From Phytohabitans sp036906915 (lineage in GTDB: Bacteria; Actinomycetota; Actinomycetes; Mycobacteriales; Micromonosporaceae): DNA of 64,000 nucleotides. The stretch is taken from positions 248,001 to 312,000 of the forward strand of contig NZ_JBAKHX010000004.1 of the NCBI RefSeq assembly GCF_036906915.1. The letters run 5' to 3'. A program made the translations under genes and the position numbers. This document shows positions 40,079 through 50,691 of the stretch, piece after piece; within the stretch, counting starts at the first letter, position 1; each line of letters opens with the position of its first letter. The notes beneath the pieces are model-generated. The model searched no databases. It had not been told where the DNA came from and was given only the letters and a program-made list of their open reading frames with translations.

Positions 40079-42670
40079 TCAACCGGTGCCCACGCTCAGC
40101 CCGTCCTTGGTGTCTGCCAGGTCGACACGCACCGTGTCGCCGTCTCGGATCTCGCCGGCCAGCAGCCCCTTGGCCAGCCGGTCGCCGATAGCCGACTGGA
40201 CCAGCCGGCGCAACGGCCGGGCGCCGTAAATGGGGTCATACCCATGCTCGGCCAGCCAAACCCGGGCAGCGTCGCTCACCTCCAGGGTGAGCCGACGGTC
40301 GCTCAGCCGTCGCCGCATCCGCTCGAGCTGGATGTCCACGATGGAGGTGAGGTCGGAGCCGGTGAGCGAGTGGAACACCACGATGTCGTCGAGCCTGTTC
40401 AGGAACTCCGGCTTGAACTGCGACCGCACCACCGCGAGCACCGCCTCGCGCCGCTCGTCTTCGCTCAGCGTCGGGTCGGCGATCACGGAGGAACCCATGT
40501 TCGACGTGAGGACGAGGATCGCGTTGCGGAAATCGACGGTGCGGCCCTGGCCGTCGGTCAGCCGGCCGTCGTCGAGCACCTGGAGCAGCACGTCGAAGAC
40601 GTCCGGGTGGGCCTTTTCGACCTCGTCGAGCAGCACGACCGAGTACGGCCGGCGCCGCACCGCCTCGGTGAGCTGGCCGCCCTCCTCGTACCCGACGTAG
40701 CCGGGCGGGGCCCCGAGCAGCCGCGCCACCGAGTGCTTCTCGCCATACTCGCTCATGTCGATGCGCACCATGGCCCGCTCGTCGTCGAAGAGGAACTCGG
40801 CGAGCGCCTTGCCCAGCTCGGTCTTGCCGACGCCGGTGGGGCCGAGGAAGAGGAAGGACCCGGTGGGCCGGTCGGGGTCGGCGACGCCCGCACGGGCCCG
40901 GCGGACCGCGTCGGCGACCGCACCGACCGCCTCCGCCTGCCCGATCACCCGGGACGCCAGCGACTCCTCCATGCGCAGCAGCTTGGCGGTCTCGCCCTCC
41001 ATGAGGCGGCCGGCCGGGATGCCGGTCCAGGAGGCGACCACCGCGGCGATGTCGTCGGCTCCCACCTCTTCCTTGAGGATCGCGCCGTCCGCTTGCAGTA
41101 CCGCCAGCTCCGCCTCGGCCCTCGCCAGCTCGGCGCGCAGCTGCGGGATGCGGCCGTATCGAAGCTCGGCCGCGCGCTCCAGCTCGGAGTCGCGCTCCGC
41201 GCGGTCGGCCTCGCCGCCGAGCCGCTCCAACTCCTCCTTGGCCGTGGAGATCTTGGTGATGTGCTCCTTCTCCAGGCGCCACCGCTCAGAGAGCGCGGTG
41301 AGCTGCTCTCGCCGGTCGGCGAGCTCTTTGCGCAGCCGTTCCAGCCGCTGCGCGGAGGCCGGGTCGGGCTCCTTCGCGAGCGCCATCTCCTCGATCTCCA
41401 GGCGCCGCACGGCCCGCTCGATCTCGTCGATCTCGACGGGTCGGGAGTCGATCTCCATACGGAGCCGGGACGCCGACTCGTCGACCAGGTCGATCGCCTT
41501 GTCCGGCAGGAACCGGTCGGTGATGTACCGGTCGGAGAGCGAGGCCGCGGCCACGAGGGCGGCGTCGGTGATCCGTACACCGTGGTGCACTTCGTAGCGC
41601 TCCTTGAGGCCACGCAGGATGCCGATGGTGTCCTCGATCGTGGGCTCGCCCACCAGTACGGGCTGGAATCGCCGCTCGAAGGCCGGATCCTTCTCGATGT
41701 GCTGGCGGTACTCGTCGAGCGTGGTCGCGCCGACCATGCGCAGCTCGCCGCGGGCGAGCATGGGCTTGAGCATGTTGCTCGCGTCCATCGAGCCTTCGCC
41801 CTTGCCCGCGCCCACGACGGTGTGCAGCTCGTCGATGAACGTGATGACGTGGCCGTCGGAGTTCTTGATCTCCTCCAGCACCGACTTGAGGCGCTCCTCG
41901 AACTGCCCGCGGTACTGCGCGCCGGCCACCATCGCGGCCAGATCGAGCGCGACCAGCCGCTTGTCGCGCAGCGACTCGGGCACGTCGCCGGCGACGATGC
42001 GCTGGGCGAGGCCCTCGACGATCGCGGTCTTGCCGACGCCGGGCTCGCCGATCAGCACGGGGTTGTTCTTGGTACGCCGGGAGAGCACCTGGATGACCCG
42101 ACGGATCTCCGAGTCGCGGCCGATGACCGGGTCGACCTTGCCGTCGCGGGCGCGCGTGGTCAGGTCGACGCCGTACTTCTCCAGCGCCTGGTACGTCTGC
42201 TCCGGGTCGGCGGTGGTGACCCGGCGGTCGCCGCCCCGCACGGTCGGGAACGCGGCGACGAGGTTGTCTTCGGTGACGCCGGCCTCCCTGAGTGCCTGTG
42301 CGACCACGCCACCCACGCGGGCGAGGCCGGCGAGCAGGTGCTCGGTGGAGGTGTATTCGTCGCCGAGCGGCCGGGCGATCTGCTCGGCGGCCCCCACGGC
42401 GTTGACGAACTCGCGCGACAGGCTGGGCTCGGCGAGGCTGGAGCCCCGGGCGGAGGGCAGGTTTTCGACGGCGCGGGCGGCGGCGCGGCGGATGTCGGCG
42501 GGGTTGGCGCCGACCGCGCGCAACAGGCCACCAGCGGTGGAACCCCCGGTGTCGAGCAGCGAGAGCAGCAGGTGCCAGGGCTCGACGGTGGCGTGCCCGC
42601 GCTGGCTCGCGGTCGCGACAGCGCTAGTGATCACTTCCCGGCTCTTGGTGGTCAACCGTTCGGCGTTCAA
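40079..42670 (-). CDS. clpB: ClpB disaggregase
   Basis: An 863-residue Hsp100 AAA+ chaperone that extracts proteins from aggregates with DnaK. Order: Clp_N repeats (1-150), NBD1 with GEPGVGKTAIVEGLA, middle coiled-coil domain (about 395-520, the ClpB-specific feature), NBD2 with GPTGVGKTELGKALAEFLF, and C-terminal ClpB_D2-small domain. The start codon is TTG (42670), with GGGGAG 6 nt upstream. A perfect HAIR operator lies 12 bp upstream of the start, so HspR control is expected. Confidence 0.97.
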   Translation of the reverse strand: MNAERLTTKSREVITSAVATASQRGHATVEPWHLLLSLLDTGGSTAGGLLRAVGANPADIRRAAARAVENLPSARGSSLAEPSLSREFVNAVGAAEQIARPLGDEYTSTEHLLAGLARVGGVVAQALREAGVTEDNLVAAFPTVRGGDRRVTTADPEQTYQALEKYGVDLTTRARDGKVDPVIGRDSEIRRVIQVLSRRTKNNPVLIGEPGVGKTAIVEGLAQRIVAGDVPESLRDKRLVALDLAAMVAGAQYRGQFEERLKSVLEEIKNSDGHVITFIDELHTVVGAGKGEGSMDASNMLKPMLARGELRMVGATTLDEYRQHIEKDPAFERRFQPVLVGEPTIEDTIGILRGLKERYEVHHGVRITDAALVAAASLSDRYITDRFLPDKAIDLVDESASRLRMEIDSRPVEIDEIERAVRRLEIEEMALAKEPDPASAQRLERLRKELADRREQLTALSERWRLEKEHITKISTAKEELERLGGEADRAERDSELERAAELRYGRIPQLRAELARAEAELAVLQADGAILKEEVGADDIAAVVASWTGIPAGRLMEGETAKLLRMEESLASRVIGQAEAVGAVADAVRRARAGVADPDRPTGSFLFLGPTGVGKTELGKALAEFLFDDERAMVRIDMSEYGEKHSVARLLGAPPGYVGYEEGGQLTEAVRRRPYSVVLLDEVEKAHPDVFDVLLQVLDDGRLTDGQGRTVDFRNAILVLTSNMGSSVIADPTLSEDERREAVLAVVRSQFKPEFLNRLDDIVVFHSLTGSDLTSIVDIQLERMRRRLSDRRLTLEVSDAARVWLAEHGYDPIYGARPLRRLVQSAIGDRLAKGLLAGEIRDGDTVRVDLADTKDGLSVGTG

Positions 42671-42681
42671 TCTTGCTCCCC

Positions 42682-42708
42682 AGAGTTGAGCGTGTCTGGC
42701 TCAACTCT
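42682..42708 (-). promoter_or_regulatory. HAIR (HspR) operator of clpB
   Basis: AGAGTTGAGC-GTGTCTG-GCTCAACTCT: perfect 10-bp inverted repeat with a 7-bp spacer, matching the HspR consensus CTTGAGT-N7-ACTCAAG in architecture and core (TTGAG-N9-CTCAA). It directly precedes the clpB ribosome binding site. Confidence 0.88.
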
Positions 42709-42737
42709 AGCGCGGCCGCACCCAATTGCCAGACCGA

Positions 42738-43313
42738 TTACCAGCACCATCCCCAGAACCGGTACTGCCGGCGCACGACCAGGCTGCCCATCGACTGGCG
42801 ACCGGTCACCACGAAGTGCGGCTGACCGCCGACCTCAGGCAGGTTTCCACGCACCTTCACGCTGCCCGCGACGGTCTGTACATCGGTCGCGTCCACCGAG
42901 GCGCCTGCCGGCAGCACCAGCACCGTGCTGCCCGCGACCACGTCGAGCACGATCTCCACCACCGGGTAGCTGATCACCGCGTCGGTGAAGTCCAGCTTGA
43001 CCGACCCGGCCTTGTTGCTGGCCACGATCCGCCGCGGCACCACCCAGGCGCCCTTGCGCTTCAGCTCGGCAGCCACCGACCGTAACTTGACGACCTCGCG
43101 CGGCACCGGCGTACCGGGTGCCACCGGCAGGTCGGCCAGGTACGGCTCGATCTCGCCGAACGTCCGCGCCGCGAGCACGCCCGCGACCCGCTCCTCGAAC
43201 TCGTCGAGCGTGATCCGGCCGTCGGCGGCCGCCTGGTTGAGCCGCTGGACGACGCGCTCCCGGTCCGCATCGGACATCCGGAGATCACGATGCTGGGGAG
43301 AAAGCTCGCTCAC
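42738..43313 (-). CDS. DUF1707 SHOCT-like protein with LiaF-like beta domain
   Basis: A 191-residue protein: the DUF1707 helical domain at 10-62 (LRMSDADRERVVQRLNQAAADGRITLDEFEERVAGVLAARTFGEIEPYLADLP) followed by a beta-helix region (GSVKLDFTDAVISYPVVEIVLDVVAGSTVLVLPAGASVDATDVQTVAGSVKVRG) like that of cell-wall-active LiaF-type proteins. There is no TM segment. Only about 23 bp separate its start from the divergent KhtT-like gene. Confidence 0.88.
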   Translation of the reverse strand: MSELSPQHRDLRMSDADRERVVQRLNQAAADGRITLDEFEERVAGVLAARTFGEIEPYLADLPVAPGTPVPREVVKLRSVAAELKRKGAWVVPRRIVASNKAGSVKLDFTDAVISYPVVEIVLDVVAGSTVLVLPAGASVDATDVQTVAGSVKVRGNLPEVGGQPHFVVTGRQSMGSLVVRRQYRFWGWCW

Positions 43314-43336
43314 GCCCAGAAGGTACCGTGTTCCCC

Positions 43337-43837
43337 GTGCGTGTACGGGTGGAGCAGACCACGCTGCCGGGCATAGGGGTACGTCACGAGCTAGTGACCA
43401 CCTCGGGCCGCCGGGTAGGCGTGGTGTCGCATCGAAACGGTCAACGTGATCTTGTCCTCTATGACAAGGATGATCCAGACGCGTGCGTCGCGTCCATCCC
43501 GCTCACCGACGACGAAGCCGAGGCCCTCGCCGATGTGCTCGGCGCCTCGCTGATGCTCGGCCAGCTCGCTGGGCTGCGCCAGCAGGCCGCCGGGCTCCTC
43601 ACCGAGCAGGTGCCGATCCCCGCTGGCTCGCGCTGGGTCGGGCGGCGCCTCGGCGAGACCAAGGCGCGCACCCGCACGAGCGCGTCGATCGTGGCTGTCC
43701 TCCGGGACCGTGAGGTGATCGCGTCGCCCGGTCCCGAATTCGCCTTCGAGGCCGGCGACGTGGTGGTGGCCGTCGGCACCCGCCAAGGGCTGGACGGCCT
43801 CACCGAGATCCTCGCCAACGGCGACCCGGACGGCTGA
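43337..43837 (+). CDS. KhtT-like regulatory subunit of a K+/H+ antiporter
   Basis: About 166 residues: an N-terminal region VRVEQTTLPGIGVRHELVTTSGRRVGVVSHRNGQRDLVLYDKDDPD and a C-terminal TrkA_C (RCK_C) domain (IPAGSRWVGRRLGETKARTRTSASIVAVLRD, PEFAFEAGDVVVAVGTRQGLDGL) that binds nucleotides such as c-di-AMP in relatives. It pairs with the antiporter gene 4 bp downstream. GTG 43337 is chosen for the standard VRVRVEQT start; GTG 43328 is possible. Confidence 0.88.
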   Translation: MRVRVEQTTLPGIGVRHELVTTSGRRVGVVSHRNGQRDLVLYDKDDPDACVASIPLTDDEAEALADVLGASLMLGQLAGLRQQAAGLLTEQVPIPAGSRWVGRRLGETKARTRTSASIVAVLRDREVIASPGPEFAFEAGDVVVAVGTRQGLDGLTEILANGDPDG

Positions 43838-43841
43838 TCGG

Positions 43842-45050
43842 ATGCACGACACGACCGTCCTGCTCATCGAGGTCGGCGCCCTGCTCTTTGGCCTCGGAAT
43901 GCTCGGTCGGCTCAGCCGCCGCTTCGGCCTGTCGCCCATTCCGCTGTACCTCTTCGCCGGGCTCGCCTTCGGGCACGGCGGGCTGCTGCCGCTGTCGGCG
44001 AGCGAGGAGTTCTTCGCCGTCGGCGCCGAGATCGGCGTGATCCTCCTGCTGCTGATGCTCGGCCTGGAGTACTCGGCGAGCGAACTGGTCGGCAACCTGC
44101 GCAGCAACGCGCCGGCCGGCCTGCTCGACGGGGTGCTCAACGCCGTGCCCGGCGCCCTCTTCGGGATGCTGCTCGGCTGGGGCTGGCAGGCGTCGCTGGT
44201 GCTGGCCGGCATCACCTGGGTCTCGTCGTCCGGAGTGATCGCCAAGGTGCTTGCCGACCTTGGCCGCCTCGGTAACCGGGAGACGCCGGTCATCCTGTCC
44301 GTGCTGGTGATCGAAGACCTCGCGATGGCGCTCTACCTGCCGCTGCTCACGGCGGTGCTGGCCGGCACCGGCCTGGTGGCCGGCGCGCAGTCGCTCGCCA
44401 TCGCGGTTGCCACGGTCGGGGTGGTGCTCGTGGTCGCGATCCGGTGGGGGCACGCCATCTCCGCCTTCATCTCGGCGCGCGACCCCGAGGCGCTACTGCT
44501 GGGCGTGCTCGGTCTCACGCTGCTGGTGGCCGGAGCCGCCGCGCAGCTCAAGGTCTCGGCCGCGGTGGGCGCGTTCCTCGTCGGAATCGCGCTCTCCGGC
44601 CCCGTCGCCCACCACGCGACCCAGTTGCTCTCCCCACTGCGCGACCTCTTCGCGGCGGTGTTCTTCGTGTTCTTCGGTCTGGCGACCGACCCGCGCGACA
44701 TGCCGCCGGTGCTGCTGCCCGCGCTGGCACTCGCGGTCGTCACCATGACGACCAAGGTCATTACTGGGTACATCGCCGCCCGGCGCGCCGGCATTGCCAT
44801 ACCGGGTCGGTGGCGTGCCGGCCTGGCTCTGATGCCCCGAGGCGAGTTCTCGATCGTCATCGCCGGGCTGGCCGTGGCGACGCCGGGCATCGAGTCCGGG
44901 TTGGCGGCGCTCGCGACTGCTTACGTTCTGATCACAGTCGTGACCGGCCCGATGCTGGCTCGCTTGCCCGACTTTGCGTGGTTTAAGAGCATCTTGCGAG
45001 CGCGACAGAGATCCATTCCACGCCCAGAGCCGGTTCCCTCTCCCGACTAA
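43842..45050 (+). CDS. CPA2-family K+/H+ antiporter, KhtU-like
   Basis: A 402-residue integral membrane antiporter (Na_H_Exchanger fold, about 12 TM): LLFGLGMLGRLSRRFGLSPIPLYLFAGLAFG, EIGVILLLLMLGLEYS, ITWVSSSGVIAKVLADLGRLGNRETPVILSVLVIEDLAMALYLPLL and MPRGEFSIVIAGLA, including the conserved acidic ED pair of the transport site. With the KhtT-like subunit it forms a potassium/proton efflux system. No Rossmann RCK domain is fused to it. Confidence 0.92.
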   Translation: MHDTTVLLIEVGALLFGLGMLGRLSRRFGLSPIPLYLFAGLAFGHGGLLPLSASEEFFAVGAEIGVILLLLMLGLEYSASELVGNLRSNAPAGLLDGVLNAVPGALFGMLLGWGWQASLVLAGITWVSSSGVIAKVLADLGRLGNRETPVILSVLVIEDLAMALYLPLLTAVLAGTGLVAGAQSLAIAVATVGVVLVVAIRWGHAISAFISARDPEALLLGVLGLTLLVAGAAAQLKVSAAVGAFLVGIALSGPVAHHATQLLSPLRDLFAAVFFVFFGLATDPRDMPPVLLPALALAVVTMTTKVITGYIAARRAGIAIPGRWRAGLALMPRGEFSIVIAGLAVATPGIESGLAALATAYVLITVVTGPMLARLPDFAWFKSILRARQRSIPRPEPVPSPD

Positions 45051-45167
45051 TTCCGTCGGATGACACATTCCGCCACTTCCGTAAGTACCTCGTTACGCGT
45101 TACGGTGTCGCCGCAGCAATCCGGGGGTCCGGCCCGGAGGGTGGTAGCTCGCGAGGGGAGTAGGCGG

Positions 45168-45599
45168 GTGACCTTGCAGCAGTCGACGTTCCGAGGATTC
45201 GCCAACCCGGTCGACCCCTCGGCCGCCGAGTTGCGTGCCTGGGCGTACCAGCCCGACTCGGTGCCATTGCAGTCCATGCCGCAAGACTGGGACCTGCTGG
45301 TCTCCGGCGACCGGTTGATCGGCACCCTTTTCGACCTGGCTATGGACCGCTCGTGCCCAGCTCGCCGGTTCGCCCTGCACTGCCTGTACATCTACGCCGC
45401 CGACGGCATCCGCACCAACTTCCGGGCACACCCCAAGCGCCGGCTGCGCAAGCTGGTGGAGCAGGCCGAGGAGTACGGCGACGAGCTGATGGTCACCTGG
45501 GCGCACAACACGCGCGTGCTGCTCGCCCGGCCCGATCTCTTCGACTACCACGACTGGTGCGAGGGCGGCCTCGTGCGCCAGTCCCGCCGTCTGGGCTGA
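45168..45599 (+). CDS. Conserved hypothetical soluble protein
   Basis: A 143-residue cytosolic protein: FRGFANPVDPSAAELRAWAYQPDSVPLQSMPQDWDLLVSGDRLIGTLFDLAMDRSCPARRFALHCLYIYAADGIRTNFRAHPKRRLRKLVEQAEEYGDELMVTWAHNTRVLLARPDLFDYHDWCEGG. The helical pattern with LHCLYIYAADGIR looks strongly conserved, but I know no function. GTG 45168 has GAGGGGAG upstream. Confidence 0.75.
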   Translation: MTLQQSTFRGFANPVDPSAAELRAWAYQPDSVPLQSMPQDWDLLVSGDRLIGTLFDLAMDRSCPARRFALHCLYIYAADGIRTNFRAHPKRRLRKLVEQAEEYGDELMVTWAHNTRVLLARPDLFDYHDWCEGGLVRQSRRLG

Positions 45600-45626
45600 C
45601 CCCGCTCAGAGCTGACGCCACGAACA

Positions 45627-45657
45627 GGGGCGGGGATCCCCCGTGGATCCCCGCCCC
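45627..45657. terminator. Hairpin between convergent genes
   Basis: GGGGCGGGGATCC (45627-45639), loop CCCGT, GGATCCCCGCCCC (45645-45657): a 13-bp perfect stem between the convergent genes ending at 45599 and 45689. Confidence 0.8.
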
Positions 45658-45688
45658 GCGTGTGTCGCCATGTTCACGCCAACGTCGG

Positions 45689-45892
45689 TCACTGTCGCGT
45701 GCCGTCGTCGTCCGTCCTGTCGATGTAGTCACTGGCCGCGTTCTGGCCCTTGTCGACGTGCTGGGCGTACTTGCCGCCGGTCGCGTCGTCGACCTTGTCG
45801 CCGGCCTTTTCGACGCCGTCCTTCACGCGATCGGCGCCGACCTTGTCAACAGCCTGGTCGGCCTTCTCCCTGAACGAGTCGGCGATCCCCAT
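45689..45892 (-). CDS. Rv0909/MT0933-type small antitoxin-like protein
   Basis: A 67-residue hydrophilic helical protein: MGIADSFREKADQAVDKVGA, then DRVKDGVEKAGDKVDDATGGKYAQHVDKGQNAASDYID. The GKYAQHVDK motif and helix periodicity match the MT0933_antitox family, which also resembles CsbD-like stress proteins. No toxin gene is adjacent, so a true antitoxin role is doubtful. GGAGG ribosome binding site 4 nt before ATG 45892. Confidence 0.8.
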   Translation of the reverse strand: MGIADSFREKADQAVDKVGADRVKDGVEKAGDKVDDATGGKYAQHVDKGQNAASDYIDRTDDDGTRQ

Positions 45893-45980
45893 CGATCCTC
45901 CTTCGCTGACTGGTGGTCCGGAATGTGCCGTCCGAACCAAAAGTCAGGTTAGTCGACAGGCCCGGCCCAGCGGGCCGGAA

Positions 45981-46427
45981 TCAAGATTGCGTACGCCTGC
46001 TCGGACGCCACACGACCAGCGCGTTCGATGTCCTACTCATGGGTACGAGGTCGCGGCGTGGGTAGCCGGTCGCCTCCATCTCGGCGATCCGCTGGTAGGC
46101 GTCGGTGAGCGCGGCCTCGAGCTCGCCGAGGCGCTCCTGAAGCTCGGCCACGAGCTGCTCCAGACCGATGATCCGCTTGATGCCGGCCAGGTTGACGCCG
46201 TCTTCCTGGCTGAGCCGCTGCACCTCGCGGAGCAGCGCGACGTCGCGCACGCTGTATCGCCGGCCACCGCCGCTCGCCCGCCCCGGCTGCACCAGCCCCA
46301 ACCGGTCGTACTGCCGGAGCGTCTGCGGGTGCATCCCGGCCAGCTTCGCCGCGACCGAGATGATCAGCACCTTGGCGTCGGAGGCAACCTCGACCGAGAT
46401 CTGAAACTCCTCGTCCACCACGCTCAC
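45981..46427 (-). CDS. hspR: Heat-shock repressor HspR
   Basis: A 148-residue MerR-like repressor: VLIISVAAKLAGMHPQTLRQYDRLGLVQPGRASGGGRRYSVRDVALLREVQRLSQEDGVNLAGIKRIIGLEQLVAELQERLGELEAAL, the HspR signature followed by a coiled coil. It is the last gene of dnaK-grpE-dnaJ-hspR, 18 bp after dnaJ. It binds HAIR palindromes with DnaK as co-repressor in characterised actinomycetes; here such palindromes precede both dnaK and clpB, closing the loop. Confidence 0.95.
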   Translation of the reverse strand: MSVVDEEFQISVEVASDAKVLIISVAAKLAGMHPQTLRQYDRLGLVQPGRASGGGRRYSVRDVALLREVQRLSQEDGVNLAGIKRIIGLEQLVAELQERLGELEAALTDAYQRIAEMEATGYPRRDLVPMSRTSNALVVWRPSRRTQS

Positions 46428-46445
46428 CTCCAGCAGACCATTGGA

Positions 46446-47624
46446 CTAACCATATCGACGCACCCGTGCGTCCAGGTGTTCCCGCGGTGCCGGTGCGACC
46501 TCGGTCGCCAGCGTCGCCAGCGCGTCGCGGGCCTTGTCGGAGAGTTCCTTCGGCACCACGATCTCGACGGTCACCAGCAGGTCGCCGGCGGCGCCGTCGC
46601 GGCGGCTCACCCCCTTGCCGCGCGCCCGCAGGGTGCGGCCGCTCGGGGTGCCCGGCGGCACCCGCAGGGTCACCGCGCCGTCCATCGTCGGCACCCGAAG
46701 GTCGGTGCCCAGAACGGCCTCCGAGATCGTGATCGGTACGGTCAGCGTCAGGTCGTCGCCGGACCGGCCGAACAGGTCGTCGCGACGCACCCGCACCAAC
46801 ACGTACAGGTCGCCGGCCGGCCCGCCGCGCTCGCCCGGCTCGCCCCGCCCGGCCAGCCTGATCCGCTGGCCGTCGGCCACGCCAGCCGGGAAGCGGACGT
46901 TGATCGTGCGGGTCTTGGTGACCCCGCCGGTGCCCCGGCACTCGGGGCACTTCTCGTCGACGATCGTGCCCACGCCCTGGCACTCGCGGCAGGGCTCGGA
47001 GAAGCTGAACGACCCCTGGTTGCGGGTCACCATCCCCGAGCCCAGGCACACCGGGCAGGCCCGCGGCTGGGTGCCAGGCTTGGCGCCGGAGCCGTGGCAG
47101 GTGTCGCAGACACCCGGCGCGCGTATCGACAGCGGCAGCGTGACGCCCCGGATCGCGTCTTCGAAGTTGAGCACGACCTCCGTCTCGACGTCGCGCCCCC
47201 GCACCGGTCCACGGGTGCGGGTCGCGCCTGCCCCGCCCGAAAAGATCGTGCTGAACAGGTCGGAGAAGCCCGCGCCACCGAACCGGCGGTCGCCCGGGCC
47301 GGCAGTGCCGCCACCGAAGCCGCCGAAGAGGTCGGACGGGTCGAACCCGCCACGGGCGCCGCGCCGGAACGCGCCCGACCCGAAGAGCGTGCGCATCTCG
47401 TCGTACTCCTTGCGCTTGCGCTCGTCGGAGAGCACGTCGTACGCCTCGGAGACGGCCTTGAAGCGGTCTTCGGACTCCGAATTACCCGGATTGTGGTCAG
47501 GGTGCAGCTCGCGGGCGAGCTTCCGGTACGCCTTTTTGATCTCGTCGGAGGAGGCGGACTTCGGCACCCCGAGTACGGCGTAAAAGTCCTTCTCCAGCCA
47601 GTCCTTGGAGCTCACGTCATCCAC
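46446..47624 (-). CDS. dnaJ: DnaJ co-chaperone
   Basis: A 392-residue type I J protein: J domain with the HPD tripeptide (KKAYRKLARELHPDHNPGNSE), Gly/Phe-rich region (FGGFGGGTAGPG), four zinc-binding repeats (CDTCHGSG, CPVCLGSG, CRECQGVG, CPECRGTG) and the C-terminal substrate domain. It stimulates DnaK ATPase and delivers clients. It is part of the dnaK operon, 23 bp after grpE. Confidence 0.96.
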   Translation of the reverse strand: MDDVSSKDWLEKDFYAVLGVPKSASSDEIKKAYRKLARELHPDHNPGNSESEDRFKAVSEAYDVLSDERKRKEYDEMRTLFGSGAFRRGARGGFDPSDLFGGFGGGTAGPGDRRFGGAGFSDLFSTIFSGGAGATRTRGPVRGRDVETEVVLNFEDAIRGVTLPLSIRAPGVCDTCHGSGAKPGTQPRACPVCLGSGMVTRNQGSFSFSEPCRECQGVGTIVDEKCPECRGTGGVTKTRTINVRFPAGVADGQRIRLAGRGEPGERGGPAGDLYVLVRVRRDDLFGRSGDDLTLTVPITISEAVLGTDLRVPTMDGAVTLRVPPGTPSGRTLRARGKGVSRRDGAAGDLLVTVEIVVPKELSDKARDALATLATEVAPAPREHLDARVRRYG

Positions 47625-47647
47625 CTCCTCCCAGATCGATCGGCTGG

Positions 47648-48354
47648 TTACTCAGGGTCGGCGACCGCGACGAGAGCCGGGCGCAGCAGGCGGTCGCCGA
47701 GCAGGTAGCCCCGGCGCATGACCTGTACGCAGGTTGGCTCGCTGACCTCCGCGGAGGTCTGGTGCGCGACCGCCTCGTGCCGCGTCGGGTCGAAGGGGTC
47801 GCCCTTCTCCCCGAATGCCGTGAGCCCGAACTTCCCCAGCGCCGCCACCAACTGCTCGGACACCGCGGCGAAAGGGCCCACCAGGTCACCGTGCTCGCGA
47901 GCACGGTCCAGGTCATCGAGTACAGGCAGGAGCGCGCCGAGCACCGTACCGGTGGTCTGCTCAGCGGCGAGACCCCGGTCGCGGTCGACCCGCTTGCGGT
48001 AGTTCGCGTACTCCGCGGTCACGCGCTGCAGGTCGTTGGTGCGCTCCTCCAGCTCGGACCGCAGCGCCTCGAGCTCCGCGCCCAGCGGACCGGCCGCCCC
48101 TTCCTCGGCCTCCGGAGCCGCCTCGGTGGACTCGGCCGCCTCGGCAGCCTCGACGATCTCGCCCTCGACCGCCTCTTCCGGCGCCGCGTGGCTCGGCTTG
48201 TGCTCCTTGGCGGTGCCGGGCTCGGACTGCTCGGGCGTCTCGGCCGGCTTGTCCTTGTCGTCGGCTTCCGACTTCACCTTGCCGCCGGTCGGGTCGATCC
48301 TCCGCTTGTCACGGATGACGACCCGCTCGGCGGGCTGGTCATCGTCTCGTGCAG

Positions 48355-48358
<4 letters not shown>
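47648..48358 (-). CDS. grpE: GrpE nucleotide exchange factor
   Basis: A 236-residue DnaK exchange factor. An acidic, low-complexity N-terminal tail (to about 85) precedes the long coiled coil (LEALRSELEERTNDLQRVTAEYANYRKRVDRDRGLAAEQTTGTVLGALLPVLDDLDRAREHGDLVG) and the beta-wing domain (GLTAFGEKGDPFDPTRHEAVAHQTSAEV). It overlaps dnaK by 4 bp (48355-48358), giving translational coupling. Confidence 0.95.
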
Positions 48359-50256
<1,898 letters not shown>

Positions 50257-50302
50257 GTTCGCTTCCTCGCTTCTCCTGGGAGACTCTGCGTTTTCAGTCA
50301 AG

Positions 50303-50321
50303 TTGAGTGAACCAGACTCAA
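50303..50321 (-). promoter_or_regulatory. HAIR-like (HspR) operator of dnaK
   Basis: TTGAGT-GAACCAG-ACTCAA: perfect 6-bp half-sites with the 7-bp spacer of the HspR consensus, 47 bp upstream of the dnaK ATG. It is a slightly shorter match than the clpB site. Confidence 0.85.
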
Positions 50322-50453
50322 TACTGCCACGATCACCCCGGCCGTCAAGCCAGGGTTGAGCCAATCACACGCAACTCACAGCCGACCCCCCACCCCACCC
50401 CCACCCCCTCGCCCCTCATCACGCCCCGCGCGCCGCCCGCTCCCCTTCTCGTC

Positions 50454-50528
50454 GATCAAGGACAAAGGCACGTGCTTTGATCTCCAATCCACTGCATTTG
50501 CCCTTGATCGATGCAATCCCCCTTGATC
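50454..50528 (+). repeat. GATC-palindrome element, copy C
   Basis: 75 bp, same orientation as copy A, between dnaK and the dynamin-like gene. The left arm GATCAAGGACAAAGGCACGTG pairs imperfectly with the right arm ending CCCTTGATC (50509), followed by the extra arm ending CCCCTTGATC (50528). One base is missing relative to A in the right arm. A further ACTTGATC follows at 50535-50542. Confidence 0.85.
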
Positions 50529-50586
50529 GGCGGGACTTGATCTTCTACTGCCTGTAGCGCGGGGACGACGGTCAGGAGCTGCCCTC

Positions 50587-50634
50587 TCTCCGATCCACGG
50601 CCTTTGCCCTTGATCAGGGAATCTGTCCTTGATC
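50587..50634 (+). repeat. Partial GATC-palindrome element, copy C'
   Basis: The last two thirds of the element (GATCCACGG, CCTTTGCCCTTGATC, then AGGGAATCTGTCCTTGATC) without the left arm, in the same orientation and 59 bp after copy C. The dynamin-like gene follows within about 60 bp. Confidence 0.7.
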
Positions 50635-50691
50635 GGCGCAACCCGCACGGTTCCTGTTGTCTGCGATGCGTGGATCGGGCAGTCTTTACCC

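Noticed and set aside
39608..42973. 1121-codon plus-strand open frame opposite clpB
   Set aside because: It is an antisense shadow of clpB; the translation is low-complexity His/Arg/Gly/Val and has no start signals, while the minus strand encodes a complete ClpB.
45750..47708. 652-codon plus-strand open frame opposite hspR and dnaJ
   Set aside because: Antisense shadow caused by high GC at third codon positions; hspR and dnaJ on the other strand are unmistakable.
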